Positions 9,063 to 17,326 of a stretch of DNA of 54,426 nucleotides are shown here, piece after piece. Numbering within the stretch: the first letter of the stretch is position 1; each line of letters opens with the position of its first letter. The translations under genes were made by a program, and so were the position numbers. The stretch comes from Gaetbulibacter sp. S0825 (GTDB lineage Bacteria; Bacteroidota; Bacteroidia; Flavobacteriales; Flavobacteriaceae). The DNA is taken from the NCBI RefSeq assembly GCF_011777505.1, contig NZ_JAATJT010000004.1:1-54426 (forward strand), read 5' to 3'. A model generated the notes under the pieces. The model saw nothing but the letters and a program-made list of their open reading frames with translations, was not told the DNA's origin and did not search any database.

Positions 9063-9800
9063 TTACTGTTCGTTTGAAAAGTTTTTAGGCCAGTTACCAG
9101 TTGTTTTAACTTCTTCCATTGATCCTACTTTTATTGCGTCACCATTTACACCATCAACCGAAACCACTTGGTTTTCTTTTGCAACAAAGTTTTTATCTTG
9201 ATCGAATAATATTACCGATTTCATTGCTATTGCCTCAAAAACAGGAATTCTAAATCCATTCTCTTCTAAGAAACCAGCTTTTAACTCAAACTTAGACCCT
9301 GGCTCTGCAGACGGGATGTTCATCATTGTTTTATATCTAGGATCTGCGCCAAATAAAGAATCTTTTACAGATACGTAACCAAGAGTGTCAACAATTATTT
9401 CGTCTTTGTATGTGTCAACTCCAAAAAGTCTAGTTTTTTCAACATCGATAACTGAAGTGTCACGACGCTCTGTAATTGTAAATTCAGCAGTATCAATAAA
9501 CTTAACTAAGTTGTTAAAATCACCTTCAAATCTTCCAGTAACAGTTCTATGTGCTAATTCAGCATCTCTAATATCAATTAAATTTTCAATGACTTCAGCG
9601 TAGCGCTTATCTTTTAGTTTGTTAAATTGAATTTCTCCATAAACAGACATGAAAGTGGAATATCCTAAGTAACCAATGAGTACCCAAAGGACAATCATTA
9701 TTAATGGCTTAACCTTTTTTGGAACATATTTATCTATTACCCAAACGATTCCAATTGTGAGAGCGATTACAACTACAGCTGCAACAATAATATTCAACAT
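9063..9800 (-). CDS. Hypothetical membrane-anchored protein
   Basis: A 245-residue protein with two adjacent hydrophobic segments at residues about 3-23 and 32-52, then a soluble C-terminal part of about 190 residues that presumably faces the periplasm. Residues 70-100 contain an EVIENLIDIRDAELAHR-type helix followed by FNNLVKFID, a pattern I have seen in conserved flavobacterial proteins of unknown role. No catalytic motif is visible. It ends 26 bases before the start of the DUF3822 gene and probably heads that operon, supported by a TAnnTTTG element upstream. Confidence 0.75.
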   Translation of the reverse strand: MLNIIVAAVVVIALTIGIVWVIDKYVPKKVKPLIMIVLWVLIGYLGYSTFMSVYGEIQFNKLKDKRYAEVIENLIDIRDAELAHRTVTGRFEGDFNNLVKFIDTAEFTITERRDTSVIDVEKTRLFGVDTYKDEIIVDTLGYVSVKDSLFGADPRYKTMMNIPSAEPGSKFELKAGFLEENGFRIPVFEAIAMKSVILFDQDKNFVAKENQVVSVDGVNGDAIKVGSMEEVKTTGNWPKNFSNEQ

Positions 9801-9834
9801 AGTGATTTTATTAAAATTAATTAATGGACTAACG

Positions 9835-9842
9835 CAAATCTA
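9835..9842 (-). promoter_or_regulatory. Promoter of the 9800-8258-rsmD operon, -7 element
   Basis: The minus strand reads TAGATTTG, a perfect TAnnTTTG, 35 bases before the ATG at 9800. The -33 region is not recognisable. Confidence 0.5.
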
Positions 9843-9868
9843 CAATTTTTTTTTATTCACGAAAGTTA

Positions 9869-9896
9869 TTGTTAGTAAAAATCATTTATATCTTTG
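9869..9896 (+). promoter_or_regulatory. Helicase gene promoter
   Basis: TTG at 9869-9871 and TATCTTTG at 9889-9896 are separated by 17 bases, which fits the Bacteroidota pattern TTG then TAnnTTTG. The predicted start lies about 20 bases before the ATG at 9925. It is back-to-back with the promoter at 9835-9842. Confidence 0.6.
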
Positions 9897-9924
9897 ATAA
9901 ATTCAATAATTGTATTAAAACTTA

Positions 9925-11349
9925 ATGAATTCCTCAGAATTTTATAAACTTATAAATAATGATTTTTCCTTTGAGCCAACGCTTAAACAAAACATTGTTT
10001 TACAGCAACTTGCAGATTATATTATTGACACTTCACCAAATGCATTATATGTCTTAAAAGGTTTTGCAGGAACAGGTAAAACAACAATTATTGGTACCAT
10101 TGTTAAAAATTTATGGAAAGCAAAAAAAAGTGCTGTATTAATGGCTCCAACTGGTAGAGCAGCAAAAGTGATTTCTAATTACTCTAAAAAAGAAGCGTTC
10201 ACTATTCATAAAAAAATCTATACAGCAAGAATTTCAAACAGTGGTAAAATGTCGTTTGTATTAGCGCCCAACAAGTATAAAAAAACTATTTTTATAGTAG
10301 ATGAGGCTTCGATGATATCAGATATTCCAGGTCAAAGTAGTTTGTTTGGAAGTGGATCTTTATTAGACGATTTAATGCAATATGTGTATTCTGGACACCA
10401 ATGTAAATTATTGTTAATTGGAGATACTGCACAATTACCACCAGTTAAACTCGATTTAAGTCCAGCTTTAAACGAAAATATATTGAGCTTGAGTTACAAT
10501 AAAGAAGTAACTATAATGGAGTTAGATGAAGTTGTTAGACAGGAGCAAGATTCTGGCATTCTATTTAACGCAACTTTATTGCGAGAAACTATAGCTGGTT
10601 CTTATTTTGATACATTCCAGTTTAATTTAAGAGGCTTTATAGATATTGTGCGACTCGTAGATGGCTACGAAATCATGGATGCTATTAATGATGCTTACAG
10701 TACTCTTGGTAATGAAGAAACAGCCATTATTGTTCGCTCTAATAAGCGCGCCAACATGTATAATCAACAAATTCGTTCTCGAATTTTATTTAACGAACAT
10801 GAATTGACAGCTGGTGATTATTTAATGATTGTTAAAAACAATTATTTCTGGCTAAAGCCAACTAGTGAGGCAGGTTTTATTGCTAATGGCGATATTATTG
10901 AAGTGCTAGAAGTTTTTAGCATTAAAGAATTATATGGTTTTCGCTTTGCTGAAGTTAAAGTGCGAATGGTCGATTATCCAAAGATGCGTCCTTTCGAAAC
11001 AGTATTAATGCTAGATACCATTAACTTGGAAACACCATCATTACCTTATGAAGAAGCTAATAACCTTTATCAAGAAGTGTTAAAAGATTATGAGGATGAA
11101 ACATCATCTTACAAGAAGTTCTTAAAAGTGAAAAACAATAAATTTTTGAATGCTTTACAGGTAAAGTTTTCGTATGCCATTACGTGTCATAAATCTCAAG
11201 GAGGTCAATGGAACACGGTATTTGTTGAACAACCATATTTACCAGAAGGTATTAATAGGGATTATTTAAGATGGCTTTACACGGCAGTTACAAGAGCAAA
11301 AGAAAAACTATATTTAATTGGCTTTAAAGATGACTATTTTGAGACATAG
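9925..11349 (+). CDS. RecD-like superfamily 1 ATP-dependent DNA helicase
   Basis: A 474-residue SF1B helicase. Walker A is GFAGTGKTTI near residues 45-54, motif Ia-like MAPTGRAAKV follows, Walker B is FIVDEASMI near 127-135, motif III is LIGDTAQLPPV, and the C-terminal UvrD_C_2 part carries TCHKSQGGQW and YTAVTRAKEKLYLIG. It has only the helicase core and lacks the extra N-terminal domains of RecD2, and no recB or recC lies nearby, so a role outside RecBCD is likely. It reads into the DUF4126 gene 29 bases downstream. Confidence 0.85.
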   Translation: MNSSEFYKLINNDFSFEPTLKQNIVLQQLADYIIDTSPNALYVLKGFAGTGKTTIIGTIVKNLWKAKKSAVLMAPTGRAAKVISNYSKKEAFTIHKKIYTARISNSGKMSFVLAPNKYKKTIFIVDEASMISDIPGQSSLFGSGSLLDDLMQYVYSGHQCKLLLIGDTAQLPPVKLDLSPALNENILSLSYNKEVTIMELDEVVRQEQDSGILFNATLLRETIAGSYFDTFQFNLRGFIDIVRLVDGYEIMDAINDAYSTLGNEETAIIVRSNKRANMYNQQIRSRILFNEHELTAGDYLMIVKNNYFWLKPTSEAGFIANGDIIEVLEVFSIKELYGFRFAEVKVRMVDYPKMRPFETVLMLDTINLETPSLPYEEANNLYQEVLKDYEDETSSYKKFLKVKNNKFLNALQVKFSYAITCHKSQGGQWNTVFVEQPYLPEGINRDYLRWLYTAVTRAKEKLYLIGFKDDYFET

Positions 11350-11378
11350 TTTTTGAAATCTATTTAGTAAATTTAAGC

Positions 11379-11954
11379 ATGACAACAGAAACTATTATTA
11401 GCATATTTTTGGGTATTGGGCTTGCAGCATCAGTAGGTTTTAGAATTTTCTTACCACTATTTGCCTTAAGTCTCGCATCCTATTTTAATGTTTGGGAACT
11501 TAACGAAAGTTGGCAATGGATTGGCAGTATGACTGCTTTAATCATTTTAGGAGTAGCAACGTTAGTAGAGGTTTTCGCTTACTACATTCCTTATATCGAT
11601 AATTTATTAGACACTATTGCTGTGCCTTTGGCAGCCATTGCAGGAACAGCAGTTATGGTTTCTACGGTTGCCAATTTAAGTCCTGAAATTACTTGGGCTT
11701 TGGCTATTATAGCAGGAGGAGGCACAGCAGCAGCAATCTCTGGAGCCTCTGGAGCTACAAGATTAGCATCAACTGCAACAACTGCAGGAATAGGAAATCC
11801 AGTAATTTCAACTGTAGAAACAGGAACAGCAGTAGTTACCTCTATTGTATCTATTTTTTTGCCTATCATTGGCTTTATCCTAGTTTTAATAATTGGATTT
11901 ATCATTTTTAAAATTTATAAAAAGATTAAAAGAACAAGCACTAAAATCTTTTAA
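11379..11954 (+). CDS. DUF4126 family membrane protein
   Basis: A 191-residue protein of the DUF4126 family with about five hydrophobic segments: residues 4-35, 47-68, 79-97, 105-125 and 153-183. The N-terminal ETIISIFLGIGLAASVGFRI and the glycine/alanine-rich middle (IIAGGGTAAAISGASGATR) are the family hallmarks. It is probably an inner-membrane protein, of unknown function. It lies between the helicase gene and kdsB with short gaps on both sides, so it may be in the same transcript. Confidence 0.8.
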   Translation: MTTETIISIFLGIGLAASVGFRIFLPLFALSLASYFNVWELNESWQWIGSMTALIILGVATLVEVFAYYIPYIDNLLDTIAVPLAAIAGTAVMVSTVANLSPEITWALAIIAGGGTAAAISGASGATRLASTATTAGIGNPVISTVETGTAVVTSIVSIFLPIIGFILVLIIGFIIFKIYKKIKRTSTKIF

Positions 11955-11990
11955 AAACTGTATTTTTGAAATTAGAGAAAGCACAACCAA

Positions 11991-12719
11991 ATGAAAATAA
12001 TTTCGATGATTCCAGCACGCTATAGTGCGTCTCGATTTCCTGGAAAATTAATGCAAGACCTTGAAGGTAAAACAGTAATACTTCGTACATACGAAGCGAC
12101 TGTTGCCACAAAGTTATTTGATGATGTGTATGTGGTAACTGATAGCGATGTTATTTTCAATGAAATCATGTCCAATGGTGGGAAAGCTATTATGAGTAAG
12201 AAAGAGCATGAATCTGGAAGCGATCGTATTGCTGAGGCTGTTCAGGACGTAGATTGTGATATTGTTGTGAATGTTCAAGGCGACGAACCTTTTACTGAGC
12301 GCTCTAGTTTAGAAAAAGTACTGAATGTATTTCATGACGACTCAGATAAAGAAATAGATTTAGCGTCTCTTATGGTAGAAATTAAAGATTGGGACGAAAT
12401 TTCAAACCCAAATACTGTAAAAGTCATTGTAGACCAACGAAATTTTGCATTGTATTTTTCCAGAAGCCCAATTCCTTATCCTAGAGACAAACAAGCAGGC
12501 GCAAGGTATTTTAAGCATAAAGGTATTTATGCTTTTAGAAAGCAAGCACTCATAGATTTTAGTAATTTACCAATGCAATTTATTGAGGCTACCGAGAAGA
12601 TTGAATGTATTAGATACCTTGAATATGGTAAAAAAATTAAAATGGTAGAGACGAATATAGAAGGTGTAGAAATTGACACACCTGAAGATTTAGCAAGAGC
12701 AAAAAAACTGTGGAAGTAG
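11991..12719 (+). CDS. kdsB: 3-deoxy-manno-octulosonate cytidylyltransferase
   Basis: A 242-residue nucleotidyltransferase that activates Kdo (or 8-amino-Kdo) with CTP to make CMP-Kdo for lipopolysaccharide inner core. Recognised by the N-terminal [15 protein letters not shown] loop that binds CTP, VVTDSD and SGSDRIAEA, the metal-binding VNVQGDEPF near residue 95, and [12 protein letters not shown] followed by KHKGIYAFR. Full length. Its last bases overlap the GTG start of the HAD gene, and kdnB follows, so the cluster is dedicated to an acidic octulosonate sugar. Confidence 0.94.
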   Translation: MKIISMIPARYSASRFPGKLMQDLEGKTVILRTYEATVATKLFDDVYVVTDSDVIFNEIMSNGGKAIMSKKEHESGSDRIAEAVQDVDCDIVVNVQGDEPFTERSSLEKVLNVFHDDSDKEIDLASLMVEIKDWDEISNPNTVKVIVDQRNFALYFSRSPIPYPRDKQAGARYFKHKGIYAFRKQALIDFSNLPMQFIEATEKIECIRYLEYGKKIKMVETNIEGVEIDTPEDLARAKKLWK

Positions 12720-13414
12720 ACTATAAACATATAAAAGTTATAGGCTTTGATGCCGATGACACCCTTTGGGTAAATGAAACATTCTTTAGAGACGCTGAGC
12801 TGGAGTTTGCACGTTTGTTAAGTCCATACGAAACTGCGAATAAGATTGATCAAGAGCTCTTTAAAAAAGAAATGGACAACTTAGGGTTGTATGGTTATGG
12901 TGTAAAAGCATTTGTGTTGTCTATGATCGAATCTGCTATCGAAATATCTAATGGCTCTGTATCTAATAAAACTTTGTCTAGTATTTTGAATATAGGAAAA
13001 TCAATGCTTAATCAACCAGTTGAATTGTTGGATGGTGTAGAAGACGTCTTAAAAACACTTTCAAAAAAATACCGATTAATTTTAGCGACTAAAGGTGATT
13101 TATTAGACCAAGAACGAAAACTGGAAAAATCTGGATTGACAGATTATTTCCATCATATAGAAGTGTTAAGCGACAAAAAGGAAGCAAACTATTCTAAATT
13201 ATTAAATCATTTAGATATTAATCCTTCAGAGTTTTTAATGATTGGAAATTCATTAAAATCGGATATTTTGCCATTAGTTAATATTAAAGCACATGCTATT
13301 CATGTACCTTTTCATACCACATGGGCTCATGAACAAGTAACTGAAGAAGAAACCAACGGAAAAGCCTATAAAACAGTAAGTAGCTTACGAGATATTATAA
13401 AATTTTTAAATTAG
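12710..13414 (+). CDS. HAD-family hydrolase
   Basis: A 234-residue haloacid dehalogenase-like phosphatase of the YjjG/phosphoglycolate type. The nucleophile motif is GFDADDTLW (Asp14, Asp16), a helical cap follows, motif II is LATKGD, and motif III/IV is [12 protein letters not shown]. The start is a GTG at 12710, which overlaps the kdsB stop by ten bases and gives tight coupling. Its place between kdsB and kdnB suggests a phosphatase acting on the same sugar, but its sequence and 234-residue length do not match KdsC (about 180 residues), so the substrate is open. Confidence 0.83.
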   Translation: MEVDYKHIKVIGFDADDTLWVNETFFRDAELEFARLLSPYETANKIDQELFKKEMDNLGLYGYGVKAFVLSMIESAIEISNGSVSNKTLSSILNIGKSMLNQPVELLDGVEDVLKTLSKKYRLILATKGDLLDQERKLEKSGLTDYFHHIEVLSDKKEANYSKLLNHLDINPSEFLMIGNSLKSDILPLVNIKAHAIHVPFHTTWAHEQVTEEETNGKAYKTVSSLRDIIKFLN

Positions 13415-13428
13415 ATAAAAAAGAATAA

Positions 13429-14511
13429 ATGAGTTATAAAAATTTCCCAATGGTACCAAGAGTTGTTTTTGGTCGTGGTAGTTTTAATCAATTAAACGAT
13501 ATTATCACCCCAAAGCGTTTAAGTAGTCATGCTCCTTTTATTTTTTTGGTAGACGATGTCTTTAAGGGTAATTACTGGTTAACGTCAAGAATTCCGTTGT
13601 CTTATCAAGATAAAATTATATACATCTCAGCAAATGAAGAACCTAAAACTTCTCAGGTAGACGAATTGGTTGAACAGTTAATTCTAACCAATAAAGAGTT
13701 ACCTTCTGGTATTATTGGTATTGGTGGTGGAACTATTCTCGATTTGGCAAAGGCAGTTTCCATAATGTTAACCAATAAAGGAAGCGCTAGTGATTATCAA
13801 GGTTGGGATTTAGTTAAAAACCCAGCAGTTTATCACGTTGGTATTCCAACAATTTCAGGAACAGGCGCCGAAGTGTCTCGAACAACTGTATTAACTGGTC
13901 CTGAAAAAAAATTAGGCATCAATAGCGATCACACACCTTTTGATCAAGTTGTTTTAGACCCTGAATTAACCAAGGATGTACCAAAAGACCAATGGTTTTA
14001 TACAGGAATGGATTGCTATATACATTGTATAGAATCACTTAATGGTACTTATTTAAACGCTTTTAGCCAAAGCTATGGCGAAAAGGCTTATGACCTTTGC
14101 TTAGAAGTATTTGTAAAAGATGAATTATCTATCGAAACATCTCAAGATAAATTAATGATGGCGTCTTGGCATGGAGGTATGAGTATTGCATATTCGCAAG
14201 TTGGTGTAGCTCACGCCATGAGTTATGGTTTGTCTTACTTATTAGGTACAAAACATGGAATTGGTAACTGTATAGTGTTTAATCACTTAGAAGAGTTTTA
14301 TCCAGAAGGTGTGGCACTGTTCAAAAAAATGATGACTATTCATGACATAGAACTTCCTAAAGGGATTTGTGCACATTTAGATGACCATCATTTTGATACG
14401 ATGATAGATGTGGCACTTAGTTTAGAACCACTTTGGGAAAACGCTATAGGCAAAGACTGGAAGAAATCCATTACCAGAGATAAATTAAAAGCATTATACC
14501 AAAAAATGTAG
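13429..14511 (+). CDS. kdnB: 3-deoxy-alpha-D-manno-octulosonate 8-oxidase KdnB
   Basis: A 360-residue group III iron-dependent alcohol dehydrogenase-like protein that closely resembles Shewanella KdnB, which oxidises the C8 hydroxyl of Kdo before transamination to 8-amino-Kdo. Similar stretches include VVFGRGSFNQL, GIGGGTILDLAKAVS (nucleotide loop), DYQGWDLVKNPAV, PTISGTGAE, DQWFYTGMDCYIHCIES, SYGLSYLLGTKHGIGNCI and EEFYPEGV. The metal-binding Asp and His residues of the DCYIH and HAMSYG/KHGIG segments are intact. It directly follows the HAD gene. The aminotransferase partner KdnA is not in this window. Confidence 0.88.
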   Translation: MSYKNFPMVPRVVFGRGSFNQLNDIITPKRLSSHAPFIFLVDDVFKGNYWLTSRIPLSYQDKIIYISANEEPKTSQVDELVEQLILTNKELPSGIIGIGGGTILDLAKAVSIMLTNKGSASDYQGWDLVKNPAVYHVGIPTISGTGAEVSRTTVLTGPEKKLGINSDHTPFDQVVLDPELTKDVPKDQWFYTGMDCYIHCIESLNGTYLNAFSQSYGEKAYDLCLEVFVKDELSIETSQDKLMMASWHGGMSIAYSQVGVAHAMSYGLSYLLGTKHGIGNCIVFNHLEEFYPEGVALFKKMMTIHDIELPKGICAHLDDHHFDTMIDVALSLEPLWENAIGKDWKKSITRDKLKALYQKM

Positions 14512-14512
14512 T

Positions 14513-15055
14513 ATGCGTTGGCTAGCAAAATTTATATATCACAAAATTTTAGGTTGGAAGGTTACAGGGTTTAACGATTTTGAAAGCGTTAAAAAAGCAG
14601 TCATTATTGCTGTACCTCATACCAGTTGGCACGATTTTTATATTGGTGTTTTGTTGCGTTCGGTTATTGGTATAGAAACAAATTACGTTGGTAAAAAAGG
14701 ACTTTTTAAGTTTCCTTTTGGTTGGTTTTTTAGATGGTTAGGAGGTGCTCCAGTGGAAAGAAAGAACAATGAAAATCAAGTTGAGGCAATCGCTAGGTTA
14801 TTTGAAGAAAAAGAGGTTTTTAGAATGACCATGGCACCAGAAGGCACACGAAAAAAAGTGGACGAGTGGCGAACTGGGTTTTACTATATAGCCAAAGCTG
14901 CCAAAGTCCCAATAGTGATGTTTACCTTAGATTTTGAAAATAAAGAGAACAAATTTTCAGAGCCCTTTTATCCTACGGATGATAAAGACGCCGACTTTAA
15001 ATTTATGCACAAATTCTTTGAAGGTGTTAAAGGGAAAGTTCCTGAGTATTCTTAA
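14513..15055 (+). CDS. Lysophospholipid acyltransferase family protein
   Basis: A 180-residue PlsC-like acyltransferase. The catalytic HX4D motif appears as PHTSWHDFY (His37, Asp42), the second block as GGAPVERKNN and the third as MAPEGTRKK. It starts one base after the kdnB stop, so it is the last gene of the kdsB-HAD-kdnB operon and probably transfers an acyl group to a membrane lipid or lipid A-related acceptor. Substrate not determinable. Its stop abuts the convergent gene at 15056. Confidence 0.85.
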   Translation: MRWLAKFIYHKILGWKVTGFNDFESVKKAVIIAVPHTSWHDFYIGVLLRSVIGIETNYVGKKGLFKFPFGWFFRWLGGAPVERKNNENQVEAIARLFEEKEVFRMTMAPEGTRKKVDEWRTGFYYIAKAAKVPIVMFTLDFENKENKFSEPFYPTDDKDADFKFMHKFFEGVKGKVPEYS

Positions 15056-15661
15056 TTATTCATGACCCCAAGCACTTTCATCATCTTTATTCTTAGGAGA
15101 TAAACCTAATACTTCACCATCGGTATTGACGCCTAAACCCATAACTGTACGGTTAGCATAATTAAAATAAGCTACTACTTGATTGACTTCTAATATCTCA
15201 CCATCATTATAGCTTAAGCTTTTTAAATAACTAATGGTTGCTTTAGAAAGTGTATCTGCTTCTAACGTTAGTTTGTGTGCATAATCTATAAGCGCATATT
15301 CTTTTTCTGTTAGGTAATTAGCTAAGGTGTCATGTTCTATATGGTGTCTTAACGCATCAGCTTTTTTATCGTCGTTTAAAAAGCGTTTCATACCAGCAAA
15401 ATGATGTTCATAGCAATAGTCACACTTATTAATAAAGCTAGTGTAAGTACCTAAAAGTTCCAGCATCCAGTTTGGAAAACTATTATTACTATGGTGCAAG
15501 GTGTTCTTGTATAAGGACATGTGTCCTACAAGCGTGTGCGGTCGCAAACTATGAATGCTCAACACATTATCAATTTGGTTGTTAGGTCCTTTTATTTTTT
15601 TATAAATCTGTTTTAATTTCCCTGTGGCTTCCTCAAATGGAATAACGTTTATCCAGCTCAT
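15056..15661 (-). CDS. Carboxymuconolactone decarboxylase / AhpD-like protein
   Basis: A 201-residue all-helical protein of the AhpD-like superfamily. The redox-type core CDYC-x3-H (NKCDYCYEHHFAG, near residues 79-91) is intact, which suggests a peroxidase-related or thiol-disulfide function rather than a decarboxylase. The C-terminal half resembles the uncharacterised peroxidase-related subgroup. It lies 20 bases downstream of the VOC lipoprotein gene on the same strand and may be co-transcribed with it. Confidence 0.78.
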   Translation of the reverse strand: MSWINVIPFEEATGKLKQIYKKIKGPNNQIDNVLSIHSLRPHTLVGHMSLYKNTLHHSNNSFPNWMLELLGTYTSFINKCDYCYEHHFAGMKRFLNDDKKADALRHHIEHDTLANYLTEKEYALIDYAHKLTLEADTLSKATISYLKSLSYNDGEILEVNQVVAYFNYANRTVMGLGVNTDGEVLGLSPKNKDDESAWGHE

Positions 15662-15681
15662 TTTTAATATGTTATAAGTTA

Positions 15682-16176
15682 CTAAAAATCACCTGAAATA
15701 ATTTCCATTAGCTCAATAGGTTCTCCATCTGGCCCCTTAAAAAAGGCTTGTTTGGCCTCAACACCTTCTGCTTTTACTAATCGAATAGGAACTGTGACTT
15801 CAGCGCCAATATCTTTTAAACGATTAAAAGCTTTTTCAATATCCAGAACATCGACGCCTAAATGCTGAAAAAATGGAGATGGATTCTCTGAATTTATATT
15901 TGGAGTTTCAGATAATTCTAAAACAAAATTTTGGTCTGGAAATTTTAGAAACGCCATATTTACATCTCTACTAAGTGTAGTCCCATCGTCATTAAAAACT
16001 TCAATTTTCTTTAATTGGTTGGTTACTTGTAAATCAAAACCTGAAGTGTAAAATTTTACAGACGCTTCTAAATTAGAAACACTAAGCATTACATGATTAA
16101 ATCGAGGAGAAGTAGCTTGTTTTGGCTCACACGAAGTTAAAAATAGCAATACTAAAAATAGTTTTAATAATTTCAT
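15682..16176 (-). CDS. VOC-family lipoprotein
   Basis: A 164-residue protein with a lipoprotein signal (hydrophobic residues 3-13, lipobox TSC with Cys16) followed by a single glyoxalase/bleomycin-resistance (VOC) domain: FNHVMLSVSNLEASVKFYT at the start, LELSETP in the middle, and AFFKGPDGEPIELMEI at the end, where the metal-ligand His and Glu positions lie. An envelope-anchored VOC enzyme is plausible; the substrate is unknown. It precedes the AhpD-like gene. Confidence 0.8.
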   Translation of the reverse strand: MKLLKLFLVLLFLTSCEPKQATSPRFNHVMLSVSNLEASVKFYTSGFDLQVTNQLKKIEVFNDDGTTLSRDVNMAFLKFPDQNFVLELSETPNINSENPSPFFQHLGVDVLDIEKAFNRLKDIGAEVTVPIRLVKAEGVEAKQAFFKGPDGEPIELMEIISGDF

Positions 16177-16459
16177 TATAATTGTTCGTTAGTTTAACAG
16201 CTAATTTACTAAATATGTATCTAACCATTTTTAAATGTGGTGAACAACCAATTTGAGAGGCTTATGGAGTAATTAATTGCACTCTTTTCGATGAATCGCA
16301 CTTAAATTTGTATTAACCGATTGGAAAATTAAAGTATTGGTACGAGATTTGTAATACTATAATTGGTTAGTACTTTTTTTAAAATGAAACATAAATTAAA
16401 TACGTGAAATTCGTATCCCTAAAAAGAAACATTTGCTATTAATTAAGAATAACCATTTT
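16177..16459. other. AT-rich intergenic stretch
   Basis: About 280 bases between the VOC lipoprotein start and a terminator. I see no reading frame with gene character, no RNA family and no perfect TAnnTTTG element. It presumably contains the promoter of the 15682-15056 unit on the minus strand. Confidence 0.4.
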
Positions 16460-16498
16460 AAAAGCTGCTTCATGTATATGGATGCAGCTTTTTTTTTA
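16460..16498 (+). terminator. Strong hairpin terminator near the end of gene 16496
   Basis: A perfect 9-bp stem (AAAAGCTGC at 16460-16468, GCAGCTTTT at 16484-16492) with a 15-base loop runs into a long T tract on the plus strand. On the minus strand the same stem follows the stop of gene 16496-16945 and has a short T tract, so it can act in both directions. No plus-strand gene is seen just upstream, so its main job may be for the minus-strand gene. Confidence 0.6.
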
Positions 16499-16945
16499 GT
16501 TTTTTAGAGAGGGTTTAGCTTTACATAGCTTTCCATTGACACTAACAACCTCTCCATCTACATCTATTGATGACATATAATAAAAACAGCTTCCTTCAAT
16601 TTTTACCATTTCAACTAAAAGACCTCCGTTTTCATTTACAAATTTTTGATGTTCGTCTAAGGTCATTTTGGTTTCATTGTATGTAATTCGATAAGAGCAG
16701 TCATCAATCCATTCAATTATTTCAAAAAATGTTTTCCTTAACTCAAGGTCTTCTGCATCAATTACTTCTGGGTTTAGAATTATTTCAGTTTGATTATTTC
16801 CATTTCTTTCGACTCTTATTGAAATGGGTAGTGTTTCGTCTGCAGGAATTATGAAGGTGCCATTTTTGAAATTTTCACAAGTTAATTGTTGAGAGTGAGA
16901 ATTAGCACTTATTAATATTATCATTATTAAAATATATTTATTCAT
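16496..16945 (-). CDS. Hypothetical secreted protein
   Basis: A 149-residue protein with an N-terminal signal peptide (residues 1-18, cleavage near SHSQQ) and a small globular domain starting LTCENFKNGTF, rich in beta-strand pattern, with four Cys (in TCEN, DDCSY, GSCFYY and KLCKA) that could form disulfides. Small secreted flavobacterial proteins with this TCENFKNGTF opening are common, but I know of no demonstrated function. It is followed by a strong terminator and preceded by the DUF1801 gene. Confidence 0.7.
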   Translation of the reverse strand: MNKYILIMIILISANSHSQQLTCENFKNGTFIIPADETLPISIRVERNGNNQTEIILNPEVIDAEDLELRKTFFEIIEWIDDCSYRITYNETKMTLDEHQKFVNENGGLLVEMVKIEGSCFYYMSSIDVDGEVVSVNGKLCKAKPSLKN

Positions 16946-16959
16946 TAGTTTGGTTTTTG

Positions 16960-17322
16960 CTATATACTTATTGTCCCATTTCTATACAAATTTATAGCTC
17001 TATTTAATAACTGTTCTATAGTTTTAATAGGAATATCTTCATTAGGATTCACTCTAAATATTTTCATTCTCTTTCTATTACCAGTTTCCAATTTTGGATG
17101 GTTGAGATGTTGTCCTTCAACAAAAAGGACATAAGGTTCGTTTGTTTTTTTATCTGTCCACAAATAACAAAACATCTTTTTCTTATAACAAAAACAAGGC
17201 ATGCCATATTTGGTGGTTTCGCTTACGTTTTCATCTTGATTTAAAATGGTATCACGTAACACCAACAAACAGCTCTTGTTTGGTTCTTCTTTATTTAAAT
17301 AGAAATTTTCGTTTTGATGCAT
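16960..17322 (-). CDS. DUF1801 family protein
   Basis: A 120-residue protein of the DUF1801/YdhG-like fold. Recognised by the N-terminal helix, ETTKYGMPCFCYKKKMFCYLWTDK, YVLFVEGQHLNHPKLE and the conserved end FRVNPNEDIPIKTIEQLLNRAI. Cytoplasmic, with no catalytic residues known. It starts four bases after the stop of the class V aminotransferase gene, so they form an operon. Confidence 0.78.
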   Translation of the reverse strand: MHQNENFYLNKEEPNKSCLLVLRDTILNQDENVSETTKYGMPCFCYKKKMFCYLWTDKKTNEPYVLFVEGQHLNHPKLETGNRKRMKIFRVNPNEDIPIKTIEQLLNRAINLYRNGTISI

Positions 17323-17326
17323 ATTG

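Noticed and set aside
11591-11905. A 104-codon minus-strand frame
   Set aside because: It is antisense to the DUF4126 gene, whose Ala/Gly/Thr-rich codons produce a Val/Ala/Pro-rich shadow.
12710-13414. HAD protein as KdsC (Kdo-8-phosphate phosphatase)
   Set aside because: Too long at 234 residues and with a cap domain and DADDTLW motif of the YjjG-like type, not the KdsC pattern.
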